A stretch of DNA of 64,000 bases from Caprella mutica (Eukaryota; Arthropoda; Malacostraca; Amphipoda; Caprellidae), in the NCBI GenBank assembly GCA_947561585.1, contig CANNZV010000431.1:345253-409252 (forward strand). The letters run 5' to 3'. Positions within the stretch are counted from its first letter, which is position 1, and each line of letters opens with the position of its first letter. The position numbers and the translations under genes were made by a program. Shown here one piece after another: positions 10,951-22,860 of the stretch. A model generated the notes under the pieces. That model had not been told where the DNA came from. It did no database searches and was given only the letters and a program-made list of their open reading frames with translations.

Positions 10951-13900
10951 CAACATCACACAACATCTTATAACATCACACAACATCAGACAACATCACA
11001 CAACATCACACAACATCACACAACATCTTATAACATCACACAACATCAGACAACATCACACAACATCACACAACATCACACAACATCTTATAACATCACA
11101 CAACATCAGACAACATCACACAACATCACACAACATCTTACAACATCACACAACATCACACAACATCACACAACATCTTACAACATCACACAACATCACA
11201 CAACATCTTACAACATCACACAACATCTTACAACATCACACAACATCTTATGACATCACACAACATCTTATGACATCACATAACATCACACAACATCTTA
11301 TAACATCACACAACATCACACAACATCTTATAACATCACACAACATCACACAACATCTTATAACATCACACAACATCTTACAACATCACACAACATCACA
11401 CAACATCACACAACATCTTACAACATCACACAACATCTTACAACATCACACAACATCTTATGACATCACACAACATCACACAACATCTTACAACATCACA
11501 CAACATCACACAACATCACACAACATCTTACAACATCACACAACATCACACAACATCACACAACATCTTACAACATCACACAACATCTTACAACATCACA
11601 CAACATCTTATGACATCACACAACATCTTATGACATCACACAACATCACACAACATCTTATAACATCACACAACATCACACAACATCTTATAACATCACA
11701 CAACATCACACAACATCTTATAACATCACACAACATCTTATAACATCACACAACATCACACAACATCTTATAACATCACACAACATCTTATAACATCACA
11801 CAACATCACACAACATCTTATAACATCACACAACATCACACAACATCTTATAACATCACACAACATCACACAACATCTTATAACATCACACAACATCACA
11901 CAACATCTTATAACATCACACAACATCACACAACATCTTATAACATCACACAACATCACACAACATCTTATAACATCACACAACATCACACAACATCTTA
12001 TAACATCACACAACATCACACAACATCTTATAACATCACACAACATCACACAACATCTTATAACATCACACAACATCACACAACATCTTATAACATCACA
12101 CAACATCACACAACATCTTATAACATCACACAACATCACACAACATCACACAACATCACACAACATCTTATAACATCACACAACATCACACAACATCTTA
12201 TAACATCACACAACATCACACAACATCACACAACATCTTATAACATCACACAACATCACACAACATCTTATAACATCACACAACATCACACAACATCTTA
12301 TAACATCACACAACATCACACAACATCACACAACATCTTATAACATCACACAACATCACACAACATCTTATAACATCACACAACATCACACAACATCTTA
12401 TAACATCACACAACATCACACAACATCTTATAACATCACACAACATCACACAACATCTTATAACATCACACAACATCATACAACATCTTATAACATCACA
12501 CAACATCACACAACATCTTATAACATCACACAACATCACACAACATCTTATAACATCACACAACATCACACAACATCTTATAACATCACACAACATCACA
12601 CAACATCTTATAACATCACACAACATCACACAACATCTTATAACATCACACAACATCACACAACATCTTATAACATCACACAACATCACACAACATCTTA
12701 TAACATCACACAACATCACACAACATCTTATAACATCACACAAACATCACACAACATCTTATAACATCACACAACATCACACAACATCTTATAACATCAC
12801 ACAACATCACACAACATCTTATAACATCACACAACATCACACAACATCTTATAACATCACACAACATCACACAACATCTTATAACATCACACAACATCAC
12901 ACAACATCTTATAACATCACACAACATCACACAACATCTTATAACATCACACAACATCACACAACATCTTATAACATCACACAACATCACACAACATCAC
13001 ACAACATCTTATAACATCACACAACATCACACAACATCACACAACATCTTATGACATCACACAACATCTTATGACATCACACAACATCACACAACATCTT
13101 ATAACATCACACAACATCACACAACATCTTATAACATCACACAACATCACACAACATCTTATAACATCACACAACATCACACAACATCACACAACATCTT
13201 ACAACATCACACAACATCACACAACATCACACAACATCTTACAACATCACACAACATCTTACAACATCACACAACATCTTATGACATCACACAACATCAC
13301 ACAACATCTTACAACATCACACAACATCACACAACATCACACAACATCTTACAACATCACACAACATCACACAACATCACACAACATCTTACAACATCAC
13401 ACAACATCTTACAACATCACACAACATCTTATGACATCACACAACATCTTATGACATCACACAACATCACACAACATCACACAACATCTTATAACATCAC
13501 ACAACATCACACAACATCTTATAACATCACACAACATCACACAACATCTTATAACATCACACAACATCACACAACATCTTATAACATCACACAACATCAC
13601 ACAACATCTTATAACATCACACAACATCACACAACATCTTATAACATCACACAACATCACACAACATCTTATAACATCACACAACATCACACAACATCTT
13701 ATAACATCACACAACATCACACAACATCTTATAACATCACACAACATCACACAACATCTTATAACATCACACAACATCACACAACATCTTATAACATCAC
13801 ACAACATCACACAACATCTTATAACATCACACAACATCACACAACATCACACAACATCACACAACATCTTATAACATCACACAACATCACACAACATCTT

Positions 13901-14139
13901 ATAACATCACACAACATCACACAACATCACACAACATCTTATAACATCACACAACATCACACAACATCTTATAACATCACACAACATCACACAACATCTT
14001 ATAACATCACACAACATCACACAACATCACACAACATCTTATAACATCACACAACATCACACAACATCTTATAACATCACACAACATCACACAACATCTT
14101 ATAACATCACACAACATCACACAACATCACACAACATCA
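10951..14139. repeat. 3.2-kb decamer satellite with higher-order structure
   Basis: The block consists of 10-bp words: caacatcaca, caacatctta and taacatcaca, with rarer caacatcaga and tgacatcaca. The commonest higher-order unit is 30 bp (one of each main word). The first 170 bp use a 60-bp order, and 11,100-11,700 and 13,050-13,450 use mixed orders. One extra A at about 12741-12745 shifts the decamer register by one base for the rest of the array. The + strand contains almost no G, so long frames are open on both strands (His/Thr/Asn or Cys/Asp/Val repeats). These are compositional and not genes. Confidence 0.97.
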
Positions 14140-15186
14140 TGTATAGATTATATATGCAACCCCTATATATATTTGTACATTTATATATTTGGAATTGAGA
14201 AAGAATATATTCAGGAATATAAGGAATAAATTACTTAGGACTTTGGTAACAGTTTAATTGTATTTGTTGTGAAAAGCTTTAGGGGAATGAAACAAGAGGA
14301 CTCTATGACTCATGTATATTGTTTGGTGTAGGAATAGTTTTGTAGATTTCCTAGAAGATTTATAGTTGATAAGGTGACGTTTAACATGCTCTAGAAAACA
14401 GTTAATGTTTAGGTTGATAGTTTATGAAATAGTTCAGCAAAGAATTTCATAACGGTTTCTGGGCGGAGATACGATATATTGTTTATAGTTAGGCTGAATT
14501 AGGATTGGATAGATTGGGAAAAGAGCACACCCCCGGTTTTAACGAAGTCCAATGAAATTGGAGAATTGACAAAAAGGGTCGGTTAGTTTAAGAAAGGAGG
14601 TGGAGATTTAGGAGAACTGGGGGGAATCGAAGTTAGAGAAGAAGTTAGTTCCCGACTAGAGATCAGCGAGAAAGCCTCCCTCATTCCTTGACCGTAGTGT
14701 CTTGATAGTTATTGGTGTTGTGATTAGCTAAGTCTGAAGAGATGTCCTACCCTGTGACCTGATCGAAGACTCTGACCATTTCCTCAATGAGTATAATAAG
14801 TATCTTGGGTTCTAGCCTCTCATTAATTATTGTGTGGATTAGTATTATGTCCAGTCCGGATGTTGAATTGTATAATGTACTTCATTAGTATTTTGAGTAA
14901 CCTTTCTGTGTAATGTCATGCATGAATATTATCAATAGTGGAGTTAGTTAATTTTAATGAATTGTTTCATTGTCCTCGTAGATCCAGGAATCCCTTGCAA
15001 TCATGAGAATTAATACTTATTTTCGAATAAGACGAAACCCATGCTAGAATGGAGTTCGGCTACTTTGATGAGATAACAATTAATTAGCTACCGTAAATGG
15101 GAAAGATAAAATGGAAAGAAACAAATAAAGAGAAATTGACTTAATTAAATGAAGGAGTAAAAATTATTAGATCCCCGATCATTCAA
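14140..15186. other. Unique spacer between two decamer-repeat blocks
   Basis: About 1.05 kb of more mixed composition, including a G-rich part around 14,460-14,700. No open frame above 60 codons and no recognised motif. It may be a fragment of a mobile element inserted in the satellite, or old flanking sequence. Confidence 0.4.
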
Positions 15187-15679
15187 TCACACAACATCAC
15201 ACAACATCCCCACAACATCTCACAACATCACACAACATCACACAACATCCCCACAACATCTCACAACTTCACACAACATCACACAACATCCCAACAACAT
15301 CTTATACCATCACACAACATCTCACAACGTCTCACAACATCACACAGCATCACACAACATCAGACAACATCACACAACATCCCCACAAAATCACACAACA
15401 TCACACAACATCACACAACATCTCACAACATCACACAACATCCCCACAACATCACACAACATCTCACAACATCTCACAACATCACACAACATCACACAAC
15501 ATCACACAGCATCTTATAACATCACACAACATCACACAACATCACACAGCATCTTATAACATCACACAACATCTTATAACATCACACAACATCATCACAA
15601 TATCAGACAACATCCCCACAACACCTCACAACATCACACAACATCGACGCACAACATCATCACAACATCGCACAATATC
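15187..15679. repeat. Degenerate outlier block of the decamer satellite
   Basis: Same acaacatcac word as the main array but much more heterogeneous, with ccccacaacatct, acaacatctcac and acagcatctt variants and irregular spacing. This is the pattern expected at the ageing edge of a satellite array. Confidence 0.9.
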
Positions 15680-15888
15680 CATACACTGTTTCCCAAATTA
15701 ATGTCTCTTCAATTAAATAAGTTTGCGAGTTAAATAATAACTTTTAATCGCAACTTTCAGGTTGAAGTTAGGACATGTCGTGTAAATGACAAATGAAATA
15801 GTTAGAATGTGCATGTCGAACTTAGATGCCTTGGGACTTATTATTATCACACAGTTATATCTCATACCTTCTTACGGAAAGTCTTACA

Positions 15889-16060
15889 GGCTAAGTTCCG
15901 AATCATCAGATGCTTCCACATTTTCGTTCACGTAAGAAAAATTTAATTAATAATTTATTTAGTAATTTTTATATTAATTGGTATCCATGATACCTGCAGG
16001 TATCAGGTAGTTTGATACCTGATCCATGACACCTATCAAAATATTATCAATAGGTTATTT
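15889..16060. mobile_element. MITE-1 copy, right end degraded
   Basis: The left terminus reads ggctaagttccgaatcatc, then ttccacattttcgttcacg. The internal dyad (ttggtatccatgatacctgc, aggtatcaggtag) is present. The right terminus cannot be aligned with confidence. Confidence 0.65.
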
Positions 16061-16774
16061 AATCTCCAGCTTGAAAGTTTTTTTTAGGTTTCAAGCTTTC
16101 GAACAGAATATCTAAGATTCCTTTTTATCAATAAATGGCACATTAAAAATGCTGAAGTTTTATAACATCAAGATATTCAAAAGGAGAAAAACAGGAAAGT
16201 CAATGGAAAGGAGTAAAATTTCTTTACTATATCTATTGAGCTTGACGGTTGGTTTAATCATGCCTCTTAATTATAGCTTTAAAGTTTAATGGGTTGTCGG
16301 ATGGAGTAAATCGAGCCTCTTAATTATAGGTGCTAGCTAAATTGTATAAGTTTAGAGAGGTTATACTGATAGTTTTAATCGTATACCACTATTTTTGTTA
16401 CAGACATTACGAAAGTAGAATTTTTCTAGAAAATGAATGTTGCCTACAACATAGCTATATAGGTACTAAACAATTTTTTGTGGTACTAAAAAAATTTATT
16501 TCACAAAGTTGGTTTAAAATTATTTAATAAACTATAATATAAAGAGCTTACATAAAAAGATTATATCCAACATACAGCAGTTGGTTATAAAGTTCATTGT
16601 ATATAGGGCCTAGGTTATTCACGCCTTGTCCTGATGATGAATAATTTTTTTTTCCATATAGAATACTTTCGATGTTGAGTCTCACAAATATTTACCTCTT
16701 GATAAATGGAGATCCCGTTGAGTATATTTTTTTTCTAACTTATTAAACTGAAAAATAATCAATATATTATTTTT
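16061..16774. other. AT-rich DNA, nothing recognised
   Basis: A short internal echo occurs: ctcttaattatag appears at about 16265 and 16318 with gcctc before it. The 65-codon frame at 16330-16527 has no recognisable features. Confidence 0.35.
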
Positions 16775-16826
16775 ATTACATGATCGAAAATGAGAAACAG
16801 CTCGAAAACTCGTAACTTACCCTAAT
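16775..16826. mobile_element. MITE-1 right-end fragment
   Basis: The segment catgatcgaaaatgagaaac followed by ctcgtaacttaccct fits the inverted MITE-1 terminus. No left end is evident. Confidence 0.55.
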
Positions 16827-16862
16827 ATTAGTGTAATTAAATCTTTAAGTTGCTTAGAAAAA

Positions 16863-17047
16863 ATCATAGTGGGGCCATAGAAGATTAATGATAATGATAA
16901 ATTTATTGAAATAATAATTCTAACAAACACACATAGAATAATGCAGATGCCTAAATGAACAACATACTAAAAAGAAATATATGTCTAGAATTAAAATCAA
17001 ATTAACTATGATTCCCTCTATATCTTCCCTGGCCCCACCATGATTTC
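16863..17047. mobile_element. MITE-3 copy (~185 bp)
   Basis: Inverted ends aatcatagtggggccataga (about 16864) and cttccctggccccaccatga (about 17024) flank AT-rich DNA. The same ggggccatagaag word occurs at 48714-48762 and 52020-52337. Confidence 0.6.
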
Positions 17048-17887
17048 GTAGAGGGGTTAATTCTTTTACCCTCTTTTACCCTCAAAACCTTCCCCTATCT
17101 ATTTAAAATGTTTTATGACTGCCTCATAAAACCATAAAGTTAATCTAACTCAGTTTATTGAGGCGTTAAAATTTGTGTTTGTTTGCATAAGAAATGTTTT
17201 ATTTTGTAGAGAATTATATCGATTGGTAAAAACTTCTGGACAAATTGTTTTTCCATTTTTTTTATAGAAAGATTCTATCTGTAAGTAAATTCATTCATAT
17301 TTGAAATATGTTATTCAGAAAATAATCTCCAGAGTAACGTAAGAAATGAAATTATAAATAATAATATAATTAATTACCTAATAATTTCCAATAATCTAGA
17401 ACGAATACATATAGAACACTAAAACAGAAACATATTATTTTGTAAAAAGTGATTATTTTTTTTCTAGGAATCAAAAATTACCTATTATGTGATTACAGTA
17501 TTTTTTTATCTGATAAAAGCATATAAATTCTCTCCATAAATATATCCTAGGTGGTGTACTCTAGGTACCTACCATATTATTCGATAATAAGGTACGAGAT
17601 CTCTTTATTTTTTACAGCTAATGGACATCATTAGCATTAATGGCTTAGTAATGGCAGTGTGTTGTATAGAGCTATAAAATAAACTGGCACACAACAATAT
17701 ATATGCAGGTATGTGACCGTATGCTCCATCAAAAATTCGTATATCAATATAATTCTTGTTTTTGATGGAAAAATATTGTCTTAAAAAAAAATCTAACAAA
17801 TGGTATGTGTTTCAAATGATTAAAATTATATTGGGAATATATATTTAAAAGTGATATACAGTTTGATTTTGGAAAAAATTTATCCGT
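17048..17887. other. AT-rich DNA, nothing recognised
   Basis: No repeats, RNA genes or coding frames could be supported. Confidence 0.35.
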
Positions 17888-18137
17888 ACGATATTGTAAA
17901 ACAAATTTATCACGATATTGTATAACAAATTTATCACGATATTGTAAAACAAATTTGTCACGATATTGTAAAACAAATTTGTCACGATATTGTAAAACAA
18001 ATTTATCACGATATTGTAAAACAAATTTATCACGATATTGTAAAACAAATTTACCACGATATTGTAAAACAAATTTATCACGATATTGTAAAACAAATTT
18101 AGCACGATATTTTAAAACAAATTTAGTACGATATTGT
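17888..18137. repeat. 24-bp minisatellite, ~10 copies
   Basis: The unit contains acgatattgtaaaacaaatt followed by tatc. Variants alter one or two bases (tataac, tgtc, accac, agc). The multiple of three in the unit length keeps frames open on both strands without implying a protein. Confidence 0.95.
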
Positions 18138-18842
18138 CATGGTATCAATTTTTGATATTCTTTATACTCTATTTAATTATGTATATTTCATTTACCTTTG
18201 CACATAAATTCAGTGCTGGTTTGCCTGTCTCTAAATATAGCAGCCTAATTTTCTCGCGCTAACCTTTACCCTGTAGTTAATATTACGAGGCTCAGAATAT
18301 CTCAGTGCACATTTAGCCTTTCTAAGATATAAGGTCAGAGGTGCTAATATCCCTAGAAGATAATTAGATAAACACACTTGATTACGAGTAAGCCCACTCT
18401 TATTGTGGAGTAGTGTGATGTTCTTAGTGTTTCTTGATTAAGGACCACAGATATTTAAATGATTGAGTAAATATGGCTTACTTGGTAGTAAGTAATACTA
18501 TGTATTATATATAAATGTGGGTTAAGTAAAAAAGAAATAGGAATTTAGGCAACATATCTTTGACCATATTGTAAAGACGAGCAAAGCTTGACATATTTAC
18601 AGGCTTGTTCTTTGATAAAATGTCTAAATTAGCTATTTCTACAAATATTTAAAAGGAATTGTTGGAAATAATAAAAAAATATGTTTTAAAAAATGCAGAC
18701 CTCTCCGACTTTCAAAGAAGTGAAATAGTTTTTACTGTTTTTGAATGTGAAGTTGAAATAAAGTTTTTACCAACACAAAAGTATATATTCACGAAATAAA
18801 TGATTATATGATTTCAATAAATAAAATAATTGTGTATGTTAG
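18138..18842. other. AT-rich DNA, nothing recognised
   Basis: No repeat or coding signal seen. Confidence 0.35.
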
Positions 18843-19086
18843 TGATGGAGTAAAAGTGCAGAGTAGGAGAGTACAGTGTGTGAGTGATGGAGTAGGAGAG
18901 TACAGTGTGTGAGTGATGGAGTAGGAGAGTACAGTGTGTGAGTGGTAGAATAGGAGAGTACAGTGTGTGAGTGATGGAGTAGGAGAGTACAGTGTGTGAG
19001 TGATGGAGTAGGAGAGTACAGTGTGTGAGTGGTTGAGTAGGAGAGTACAGTGTGTGAGTGATGGAGTAGGAGAGTACAGTGTGTGA
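18843..19086. repeat. 29-bp minisatellite, left block (~8 copies)
   Basis: The unit contains gtgatggagtaggagagt followed by acagtgtgtga. The block stops exactly where LINE sequence begins and continues in the same register at 20708. Confidence 0.95.
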
Positions 19087-20567
19087 GGAACTATTCATCG
19101 TTGAATTCAGGAACTATTCCATCAAAACTGAAGCTTGGGTATATTACTCCAATTTACAAAGGAGGGGACAAAACACAACCTAAAAATTATAGACCTGTTG
19201 CCCTGACTTCTCACATTAGTAAAGTGTTTGAGAAGGTTGTAGGGGGTGAAATTGTGGGGTATCTGAATAGAGCTGTACTATTCAATCCGGGACAGCATGG
19301 ATTCAGACAGGGACGGTCCTGCGTGTCACAATTGTTGGAACACCGACAGTGCATCCTCGAAGCCTTGGAGAGTGGGCTGTCTGTGGATGTGGTCTATCTC
19401 GACTTTGCTAAGGCCTTCGATAAAGTTGACCATACTGTGCTTCTGAGGAAGTTAAAGGCAGCTGGACTGGATGGAAAGCTGTTGTGTTGGTTGAGGGCTT
19501 TCTTAGTTGGACGAAAACAACTAGTAGTGGTGGAGGGAGCTAAATCGGGGCTCACAGATGTGGTTAGTGGCGTTCCACAGGGATCAGTGCTCGGACCTGT
19601 TTTGTTTCTAATCCATATCCAAGATATTGATGAAAAGGTCACAAATACGATCGTTACGTCCTTCGCTGACGATACAAGATTGATGAAATATATCGGTCAA
19701 GACGAGGATGTGGAGCTTTTAAGGGAAGATTTGCGGAGAGTATATGAGTGGGCCACGGAAAATAATATGAGATTCAATGGCGAGAAGTTTGAGCTCGTAA
19801 CCTATTCGCCAAGGCAGGATGTAATAGAAAATCGCCATTACATCACTACAGACGGTACGCAAATTGAGAGGAAACCGGTGGTGAGAGACCTTGGTATTCT
19901 AATGCAGGATGATTCAACTTTTAGCGATCCTATAGATGCAGTGGTGAAGAAAAGTAGACAGCAAGTGGCTTGGATTTTGAGGTCTTTTAGGACGAGAGAC
20001 AGGGACCTTATGCTAACTTTATTCAAGAGTATGGTCCTTCCGTTATTGGAATACTGTTGTCAGCTGTGGTCTCCTAAGGCAATAGGATTGATACGTAAGC
20101 TGGAGAGTGTCCAGCGCACTTTCACCTGCAGGATCTCTGGGTTTGCGGAGAGAGATTACTGGGAGAGGTTGAGAGATTTAAAGCTCTACTCATTGGAGAG
20201 GCGTAGAGAGAGGTACAGAATAATATATGTTTGGAAAATTGTTGAGGGTTTGGTTCCAAATATTCACCTGCCAAGCAAAATAACAACCTATGATAGTGAC
20301 AGGAGGGGAAGACTCTGCCGTGTGCCAGCCATTAATAATAGATCCATGGCAAGAATTCAAACACTGAAAGAGGCCTCTATGTTTGTTGGAGGTCCTCGAT
20401 TATTTAATTGTCTTCCAAAGGATTTGAGAGAGCCTGGACACGAATTGGAGGGTTTCAAGAGGAAGTTGGATTGCTTCTTGGAGAGAATTCCGGACAAACC
20501 AATATTGCCTCATTATTACCAGGTGGCTGTCAGCAACAGTATTGTGGATCAGTGCAGAGCACTGTGA
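19083..20567 (+). CDS. LINE reverse transcriptase, C-terminal part of ORF2 (partial, 494 codons, unbroken)
   Basis: RNA-directed DNA polymerase of a non-LTR retrotransposon. Residue numbers count from the GTG at 19083, which is actually minisatellite sequence, so there is no true start and the frame is simply truncated at its 5' end. Visible motifs are NYRPVALTS (about 35-43), QHGFRQGRSC (71-80), motif A VYLDFAKAFDKVDH with the catalytic Asp at 107, motif B GVPQGSVLGPVLF (163-175), motif C SFADDTRL with Asp196/Asp197, FNGEKFEL (motif D) and RDLGILM (motif E). The C-terminal region with YCCQLWSP and LERRRERYRIIYVWKI is the conserved tail of this group. There is no stop or frameshift over 1.48 kb, so the insertion is fairly recent, but without endonuclease or promoter it cannot move by itself. 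Confidence 0.93.
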   Translation: MRNYSSLNSGTIPSKLKLGYITPIYKGGDKTQPKNYRPVALTSHISKVFEKVVGGEIVGYLNRAVLFNPGQHGFRQGRSCVSQLLEHRQCILEALESGLSVDVVYLDFAKAFDKVDHTVLLRKLKAAGLDGKLLCWLRAFLVGRKQLVVVEGAKSGLTDVVSGVPQGSVLGPVLFLIHIQDIDEKVTNTIVTSFADDTRLMKYIGQDEDVELLREDLRRVYEWATENNMRFNGEKFELVTYSPRQDVIENRHYITTDGTQIERKPVVRDLGILMQDDSTFSDPIDAVVKKSRQQVAWILRSFRTRDRDLMLTLFKSMVLPLLEYCCQLWSPKAIGLIRKLESVQRTFTCRISGFAERDYWERLRDLKLYSLERRRERYRIIYVWKIVEGLVPNIHLPSKITTYDSDRRGRLCRVPAINNRSMARIQTLKEASMFVGGPRLFNCLPKDLREPGHELEGFKRKLDCFLERIPDKPILPHYYQVAVSNSIVDQCRAL

Positions 20568-20707
20568 ACTGTGAAGCTACACTGATAAAGTGATTGTGAT
20601 TGTGACTGAAAAAGAGCTTCACCATCAGACATGAACGGGTGGCGCATCAGCGTGGCCTCGACTGGCGGATGGACCAGTTGGAACTTCATCTCAGGAAATC
20701 TCAGGAG
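19087..20707 (+). mobile_element. 5'-truncated non-LTR retrotransposon (CR1/jockey-like) inside a minisatellite
   Basis: About 1.62 kb of GC-richer DNA interrupts the 29-bp minisatellite. The left junction is gtgtgag|gaactattc and the right junction aatctcaggag|tggtag; removing the insert restores an in-register repeat unit. At most 3-4 bp (gag/ggag) are duplicated. The element starts in the fingers region of the reverse transcriptase and lacks the endonuclease domain, which is typical 5' truncation in target-primed reverse transcription. The 3' end has no poly(A); it ends in two related words, atctcagga and aatctcagga, which may be a short terminal repeat as found in some CR1-type elements. 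Confidence 0.9.
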
Positions 20708-21652
20708 TGGTAGAGTAGGAGAGTACAGTGTGTGAGTGATGGAGTAGGAGAGTACAGTGTGTGAGTGATGGAGTAGGAGAGTACAGTGTGTGAGTGGTAG
20801 AGTAGGAGAGTACAGTGTGTGAGTGGTGGAGTAGGAGAGTACAGAGTGTGAGTGGTAGAGTAGGAGTGTACAGAGTGTGAGTAGTGGAGTAGGAGAGTAC
20901 AGTGTGTGAGTGGTAGAGTAGGAGAGTACAGAGTGTGAGTGATGGAGTAGGAGAGTACAGTGTGTGAGTGGTAGAGTAGGAGAGTACAGTGTGTGAGTGT
21001 TACAGTAGGAGAGTACAGTGTGTGAGTGGTAGAGTAGGAGAGTACAGTGTGTGAGTGTTACAGTAGGAGAGTACAGTGTGTGAGTGGTAGAGTAGGAGAG
21101 TACAGTGTGTGAGTGGTACAGTAGGGGAGTACAGAGTGTGAGTGGTAGAGTAGGAGAGTACAGAGTGTGAGTGGTAGAGTAGGAGAGTACAGTGTGTGAG
21201 TGTTACAGTAGGAGAGTACAGAGTGTGAGTGGTAGAGTAGGAGAGTACAGAGTGTGAGTGGTAGAGTAGGAGAGTACAGTGTGTGAGTGTTACAGTAGGA
21301 GAGTACAGTGTGTGAGTGGTAGAGTAGGAGAGTACAGAGTGTGAGTGGTACGGTAGGAGAGTACAGAGTGTGAGTGGTAGAGTAGGAGAGTACAGAGTGT
21401 GAGTGGTAGAGTAGGAGAGTACAGTGTGTGAGTGTTACAGTAGGAGAGTACAGAGTGTGAGTGGTAGAGTAGGAGAGTACAGAGTGTGAGTGGTACAGTA
21501 GGAGAGTACAGTGTGTGAGTGGTAGAGTAGGAGAGTACAGAGTGTGAGTGGTACAGTAGGAGAGTACAGTGTGTGAGTGGTAGAGTAGGAGAGTACAGAG
21601 TGTGAGTGGTAGAGTAGGAGAGTACAGAGTGTGAGTGGTAGAGTAGGAGAGT
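20708..21652. repeat. 29-bp minisatellite, right block (~32 copies)
   Basis: Same unit as 18843-19086. Here the word agtggtagagtaggag dominates over agtgatggagtaggag, and tacagagtgtg alternates with tacagtgtgtg, giving a mixed higher-order pattern. The long minus-strand Ser/Leu/His/Thr frame is purely repeat-derived. Confidence 0.95.
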
Positions 21653-22009
21653 AGAAGCCTGTGAAACAACAGTAAAACTTTGGAAAGTAAGAAGAAAAGG
21701 TATTGTAAATTGTATTTAAATTTCAAAAAAACTATCTATACTCTAATAAGAGCTGCATCCGTCTATCCGTTCATGTATCCCACTTTTATTAAGAAACTCT
21801 TATTAAAAATGAAAGAAATCGTCCACGGCCATTTCGTCCACGGACAATTCATTAACGGACAATTCGTTCACGAAATTCTTTATTTTGTATTATATTTTTA
21901 ATGCATATATATTTTATATATATTCTGCAATATGAATGAAGAAAATAGCCTTTGTTGATGGTAATTATTAATTTATGTTATTTGCCCTAATTATCTTTGC
22001 AGAATGTGG

Positions 22010-22600
22010 CAAGGTCATATTTTAGCCGTCGTTTATTTATTTATCATCTTGTTATTCGCTTTACTGAAAAAGAATTCTACCAAATTGCCTGAAATTTGGT
22101 GAAGCAATTGGTGTATGTCCAGTGACCTGCTGGTAGAATTTTGGGAGTGACCCTGTCAAAGGTCAAGGTCATGGTCATTTATAACTCAAAAAGTATTGAA
22201 CCATATTTCATGAAACTTGGTGGGACGATTGGTCATTATACAGAAACCATTTTATTAGATTTTAGGAGCAATCAAGTGAAAGGTCAAAGATCAAGGTCAA
22301 GGTCATTTGTAACTTAATAACTCAAAAAGTATTCAACCAAATTGTTTGAAATTCGATAGTACAATTGGTCAATGTCCAGGAACCATCTGTAGGAATTTTG
22401 GAAGCGATTCAGTCAAAGGTCAAGGTCATGGTAATTTATAACTCAATAACTCAAAAAGTATTGGACCATATTACATGAAACTTGGTGGAACGATTGGTTG
22501 TTATCCAGTTAGCAGTTTATCAAATTTTGGGAGAGAACTGGTCAAAGCGGCGGCGAAGGTATGTGCTCTACCGAGTGCACATAATTTAGTACTTATTGCA
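22010..22600 (+). repeat. Repeat R4 with internal ~145-bp units carrying GGTCAAGGTCA
   Basis: Three to four degenerate units each contain aaaggtcaaggtcat, then aactcaaaaagtattgaacc, then gaaacttggtgggacgattg. The 3' end is gcggcggcgaaggtatgtgc followed by a small stem (gtgctc and gagtgcac). A single shorter relative with the same 3' end word lies at 30470-30645. The extended half-site TCAAGGTCA matches the monomeric binding site of ERR/FTZ-F1-type nuclear receptors. It is a dispersed repeat of unknown class; I associate similar ends with lophotrochozoan genomes. Confidence 0.7.
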
Positions 22601-22664
22601 ATCTTCTTCTCCTACCGGCAACAGTAAAAAATAAGAATACTTTTTAACTTTTTTAATGATAAAC

Positions 22665-22860
22665 AGGCAGGCTTCGCTTTTATTACACCCCGGTCTTATA
22701 AAATCTGTGCCATGCCAAGGCATGTCTCTAAGTTATAACAGTACATAAACATAGACATTATTTGTGATGTCTATTTCACAGTAACTACAATAAATGTCAA
22801 TATATAGTATTATTAAGATTAGGTTATTAGAAGCAATATTGGTTCAAAATTCGTTTTTTA
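22665..22860 (+). repeat. Dispersed repeat R3, copy 2
   Basis: Matches 5195-5390 (see there) in the same orientation. Followed at about 23029-23075 by a fragment of MITE-1 left end (gtgttatcggattgttccat). Confidence 0.7.

Noticed and set aside
10906..14044. Long frames on both strands (Thr/Ser/His/Asn/Gln or Cys/Asp/Val/Ile repeats) across the decamer satellite
   Set aside because: They follow from a 10-bp repeat with few stop words; frames open equally on both strands and have no start context.
22560..22600. Small stem after gcggcgaaggtatg as a Helitron 3' end
   Set aside because: The stem is imperfect and is not followed by a CTRR terminus, so a Helitron call is not supported.
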